Assembly (NCBI GenBank): GCA_019233165.1
Contig: JAFAMS010000391.1
Span: 1 to 15,355 of the forward strand
Direction of reading: 5' to 3'
Source: Vulcanimicrobiota bacterium
GTDB taxonomy: Bacteria > Vulcanimicrobiota > Vulcanimicrobiia > Vulcanimicrobiales > Vulcanimicrobiaceae
Length of the DNA: 15,355 nucleotides
Positions 13,135-15,355 of this stretch are shown piece by piece (position 1 is the first letter of the stretch; each line of letters begins with the position of its first letter). Under the pieces are notes generated by a model, which saw only the letters and a list, made by a program, of their open reading frames with translations, did not search any database and was not told the DNA's origin. Both the position numbers and the translations under genes were made by a program.

Positions 13135-14324
13135 GCATTGACGTCGTCGCGGAAGTCAACGCGGCGAACGAAGGCCGGCGGCCCGAAGCGTTGGCGCTCA
13201 AATACGAAGCGATGCGCGGCGACCCGTTCGCCTTCTTCCGTGGGACCGCGACACTCTTCGCGCGCGATTGGGAGGAGAACGCGCCGCAGGAGCTCCGCGA
13301 TTCGCCGCTGACTTGGGTGTGCGGCGACGCGCATCTCGAAAATCTTGGAACCTATCGCGCGCAAGGCGGGCTCGTCGTCTTCGAGCTCAACGACTTCGAC
13401 GAGACCTTCATCGCGCCGGCGCTCTACGACCTCGCGCGTTTGGCGACGAGCGGCGTCGTGTGGCAAGAATGGGCGAAGCGCGGTTCGCCGCCCGAACTGA
13501 TCGCGACGCTGAGCGGCGCTTATTGCAGCGCGCTCGCTCTGGGGAAGCCGCTTTGGATCGATCGCGATACGGCAACCGGGCCGATTGCGGCGCTTATGCA
13601 GCAAGTCTACGCGCGCGGACGGACCGAGCTGCTCGAAAAGTGGACGACGCTTTCGGGGAAGCATCGCACGCTAACGCTCGGAAAGCGCACCCTCCCGATC
13701 GACGACGAAGAACGGCGACGCGCGACCGCGGCGGTCGCGGCCTTCGGGGCGACCACGAGCGACCCGCCTTCGCGCTACGACGTCCTCGACGTCGCCTGGA
13801 GGCTCGCGGGGAACGGCTCGCTCGGGCTCGAGCGCTACGTCGTCCTCATTGCGGGCGACGGGACACCGGACGGCGCACGCCTGATGGACGTGAAATTCGC
13901 CGCACCGTCGTCGCTGTCGCGCGTCACCAATGCGAAACCGCCGCCGCTGGGGAACGACGCCGAGCGGGTCGTTGCGGGATACCGGCGGCTGCAATGCCGG
14001 ACGCCGTACCGGCTCGGTGCGGTCGTCGTCGACGGACGCCCGTTCGTGGTGCGCGCGCTCCAGCCCAGCGAAGATCGCATCGACGTCGCCGCGGTCAAGC
14101 AATCCGACGTCGACGATCTGACGGTCGCGTTCGGGAGTCTCGTGGGCTGGGCGCATCTCCGCGCGGGCGGGCGCGAAGGCTCGGCGATCGCCGACACGCT
14201 GATCGCGTTCGCCGGGGACGCGTCCTGGCGCGAGCCCCTGACGAGCTACGTGCTCGCGGCCGCGGACCGTTTTCGCGAATACTGGGAGACCTGGAAGGAA
14301 AAGGCGCCACCCGTTCCTACATAG
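13131..14324 (+). CDS. DUF2252 family protein (kinase-like fold suspected)
   Basis: This 397-residue protein matches the DUF2252 pattern: KYEAMRGDPFAFFRGTA (24-40), VCGDAHLENLG (63-73), FELNDFDET (84-92) and LMDVKFAAPSSLSRV (about 251-265). The family has no established reaction that I know of. GDxHxxN plus NDFD resembles the catalytic and metal-binding loops of aminoglycoside phosphotransferase-like kinases. If so, the candidate ATP lysine (Lys255 in DVKFA) lies after, not before, the catalytic loop, which would mean a permuted order; this is my inference. No signal peptide or membrane segment is seen, so it is presumably cytosolic. The GTG start overlaps the rodA stop as GTGA, so the two should be translated together and a link to envelope growth is plausible. 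An ordinary accessory role unrelated to RodA cannot be excluded. Confidence 0.88.
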   Translation: MSIDVVAEVNAANEGRRPEALALKYEAMRGDPFAFFRGTATLFARDWEENAPQELRDSPLTWVCGDAHLENLGTYRAQGGLVVFELNDFDETFIAPALYDLARLATSGVVWQEWAKRGSPPELIATLSGAYCSALALGKPLWIDRDTATGPIAALMQQVYARGRTELLEKWTTLSGKHRTLTLGKRTLPIDDEERRRATAAVAAFGATTSDPPSRYDVLDVAWRLAGNGSLGLERYVVLIAGDGTPDGARLMDVKFAAPSSLSRVTNAKPPPLGNDAERVVAGYRRLQCRTPYRLGAVVVDGRPFVVRALQPSEDRIDVAAVKQSDVDDLTVAFGSLVGWAHLRAGGREGSAIADTLIAFAGDASWREPLTSYVLAAADRFREYWETWKEKAPPVPT

Positions 14325-14347
14325 CGCTTATCCCACGGGCGGAGAGC

Positions 14348-14353
14348 GGGAGG
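14348..14353 (+). promoter_or_regulatory. Shine-Dalgarno of the lipoprotein gene
   Basis: GGGAGG lies 4 bases before GTG 14358 and supports that start, which places a proper lipoprotein signal at the N-terminus. The gap from the DUF2252 stop is only 33 bases, so read-through from the min-rodA operon is possible. Confidence 0.55.
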
Positions 14354-14357
14354 GCCG

Positions 14358-15355
14358 GTGCTCCTCATCCATCGGGGTTCTTACCGTTGGCTCGCGGCGT
14401 TCGCCGCGACGTGCTTCGTCGCGGGCTGTTCGGGAGGCGCGCGCCAGAGCGCCTCGATGCCCCAGCTTTCACCCGGCGCGGCAAGCATGACGATCACGCT
14501 GAAGCTGCCGTCGAAGGCGCCGGGAGACGTCGCGCGCCGGCCCGCGTACGTCTCCAACGGGACGCAGTCGATGCAGGCCACCGCGACGCAGGGCTCGTTC
14601 ACGGCGCAGCTGATCGCCAACTGCACGACAACCTGCAGCGGGACCATGAGCGTCCCAACGGGACTCGTCACGGTCGCGGTCACGCTCTACTCGATGCCGA
14701 ACGCGATGGGGTCGGCGCTCTCGATGGGCACGGTCAACGTGACCGTCGTCGTCGGTCCGAACAACGTCAACTTGACCGCAAACCCGGTGGTTGCCGGCGC
14801 TCTCGTGAACGTCACGCCGGCGTCCGTATCGCTCGGAACGCCTTCGAACGTGGCGGTTTCGGTCGTAGCGCTCGATCCGGCCGGTTACACGATCGTCGGT
14901 CCGGGCTCGTTCGTCAACCCCAGCGGCAACCCGCTGACGCTCACGCTCTCACGCGTCGACACCGGCGGTGCCGCCACGTCGTTTTCGACCTCGACCGCGC
15001 TCACCGCGCCCGGGCAGACGGCGACGCTCGCCTACAACGGCGCCGCATTCCTGAACACGGTCGTGAGCGTGACGCCGTCGACTGCAATCCCGGGTCCGCT
15101 CTCACCCGCCTCGATCTCGTTCGGTTTCGTCTACGTCTCCAACCGCAACACCGGAGCCGTGCTGGGCTTCCCGCTCGGCGGCCCGTACGGCAACGTCGCC
15201 CCGACGATCAACATCAGCGGCTCGAACGTTCCGCTCAGCGATCCCGTTGCGTTGGCCGTCGACAGCGCCGGAGGCATCTATGCCGTGAACGACAGCGGAA
15301 GCGGTCTCTCGATGTGGGCCGCCGGCACCAACGGCAACGTCGCCCCTGCGCTCAC
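14358..15355 (+). CDS. Surface or periplasmic lipoprotein with beta-propeller repeats (C-terminus cut by window edge)
   Basis: The 332 visible residues start with a lipoprotein signal: RGSYRWLAAFAATCFVAGC, lipobox VAGC with lipidated Cys24. Residues about 25-60 form a linker. The section up to about 250 is Thr/Ser/Val/Asn-rich and beta-like, with two Cys in NCTTTCSG that may form a disulfide, and phrases such as VNVTPASVSLG typical of Ig-like or bacterial surface beta-sandwich domains. From about 255 an NHL/YVTN-like beta-propeller begins: FVYVSNRNTGAVLGFPLGG, GNVAPTINISGSN, DPVALAVDSAGGIYAVND, then a second GNVAPAL as the window ends. Such repeats usually mediate binding; no catalytic motif is seen. 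The product is likely exported and anchored in a membrane. Similar lipoproteins are, from memory, common in Eremiobacterota. The function is unknown. Confidence 0.8.
   Translation, partial: MLLIHRGSYRWLAAFAATCFVAGCSGGARQSASMPQLSPGAASMTITLKLPSKAPGDVARRPAYVSNGTQSMQATATQGSFTAQLIANCTTTCSGTMSVPTGLVTVAVTLYSMPNAMGSALSMGTVNVTVVVGPNNVNLTANPVVAGALVNVTPASVSLGTPSNVAVSVVALDPAGYTIVGPGSFVNPSGNPLTLTLSRVDTGGAATSFSTSTALTAPGQTATLAYNGAAFLNTVVSVTPSTAIPGPLSPASISFGFVYVSNRNTGAVLGFPLGGPYGNVAPTINISGSNVPLSDPVALAVDSAGGIYAVNDSGSGLSMWAAGTNGNVAPAL

Noticed and set aside
14381..14683. Minus-strand open frame of 100 codons
   Set aside because: It is opposite the lipoprotein gene, which has a lipobox signal and a Shine-Dalgarno; the minus frame shows no domain.

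Overview
This is a GC-rich (roughly two thirds G+C by eye), gene-dense bacterial chromosome segment with short intergenic gaps, many 4-base gene overlaps and many GTG starts. Fifteen protein-coding genes can be supported; two of them run off the window edges. I see no rRNA, tRNA, CRISPR array, insertion sequence or phage gene. The gene mix (MinCDE, RodA, BepA-like M48 protease, lipoproteins) points to a rod-shaped, probably diderm bacterium. The beta-propeller lipoprotein at the right edge and the overall style resemble Candidatus Eremiobacterota / Vulcanimicrobiota (WPS-2), but that placement is inference and should be tested with a RecR, DnaX or RodA tree.

Layout. (1) 1-1516, minus: recQ helicase, cut at the left edge and divergent from (2) 1727-4199, plus: the conserved repair/replication cluster dnaX - ybaB/ebfC - recR. 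RecR has no ATG, GTG or TTG at its proper N-terminus and probably starts at an ATC just after the ybaB stop. (3) 4206-8775, minus: a likely operon read from right to left: M48 metalloprotease with TPR-like region, DUF697 protein with a degenerate GTPase-like half, MOSC-domain protein (apparent CTG start in a CTGA overlap), and an alpha/beta hydrolase resembling fluoroacetate dehalogenase. It converges on recR with only 6 bases between stop codons. (4) 8953-14324, plus: a division and shape operon, minC - minD1 - minD2 - minE - rodA - DUF2252 gene, mostly joined by ATGA/GTGA overlaps. (5) 14358-15355+, plus: a secreted lipoprotein ending in beta-propeller-type repeats, cut at the right edge.

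The most unusual parts are the tandem, diverged minD genes inside one min operon, each with its own ATPase motifs and C-terminal amphipathic membrane tail, and the structured leader between minE and rodA. In that leader a 12-13 bp perfect stem (17 bp with one mismatch) places the rodA Shine-Dalgarno in the loop and buries the GTG start codon in the stem. Together they suggest that Min-system dosage and RodA translation are tuned separately within one transcript. minCDE next to rodA is a known arrangement (for example in Clostridia); the doubled minD and the hairpin are what stand out.
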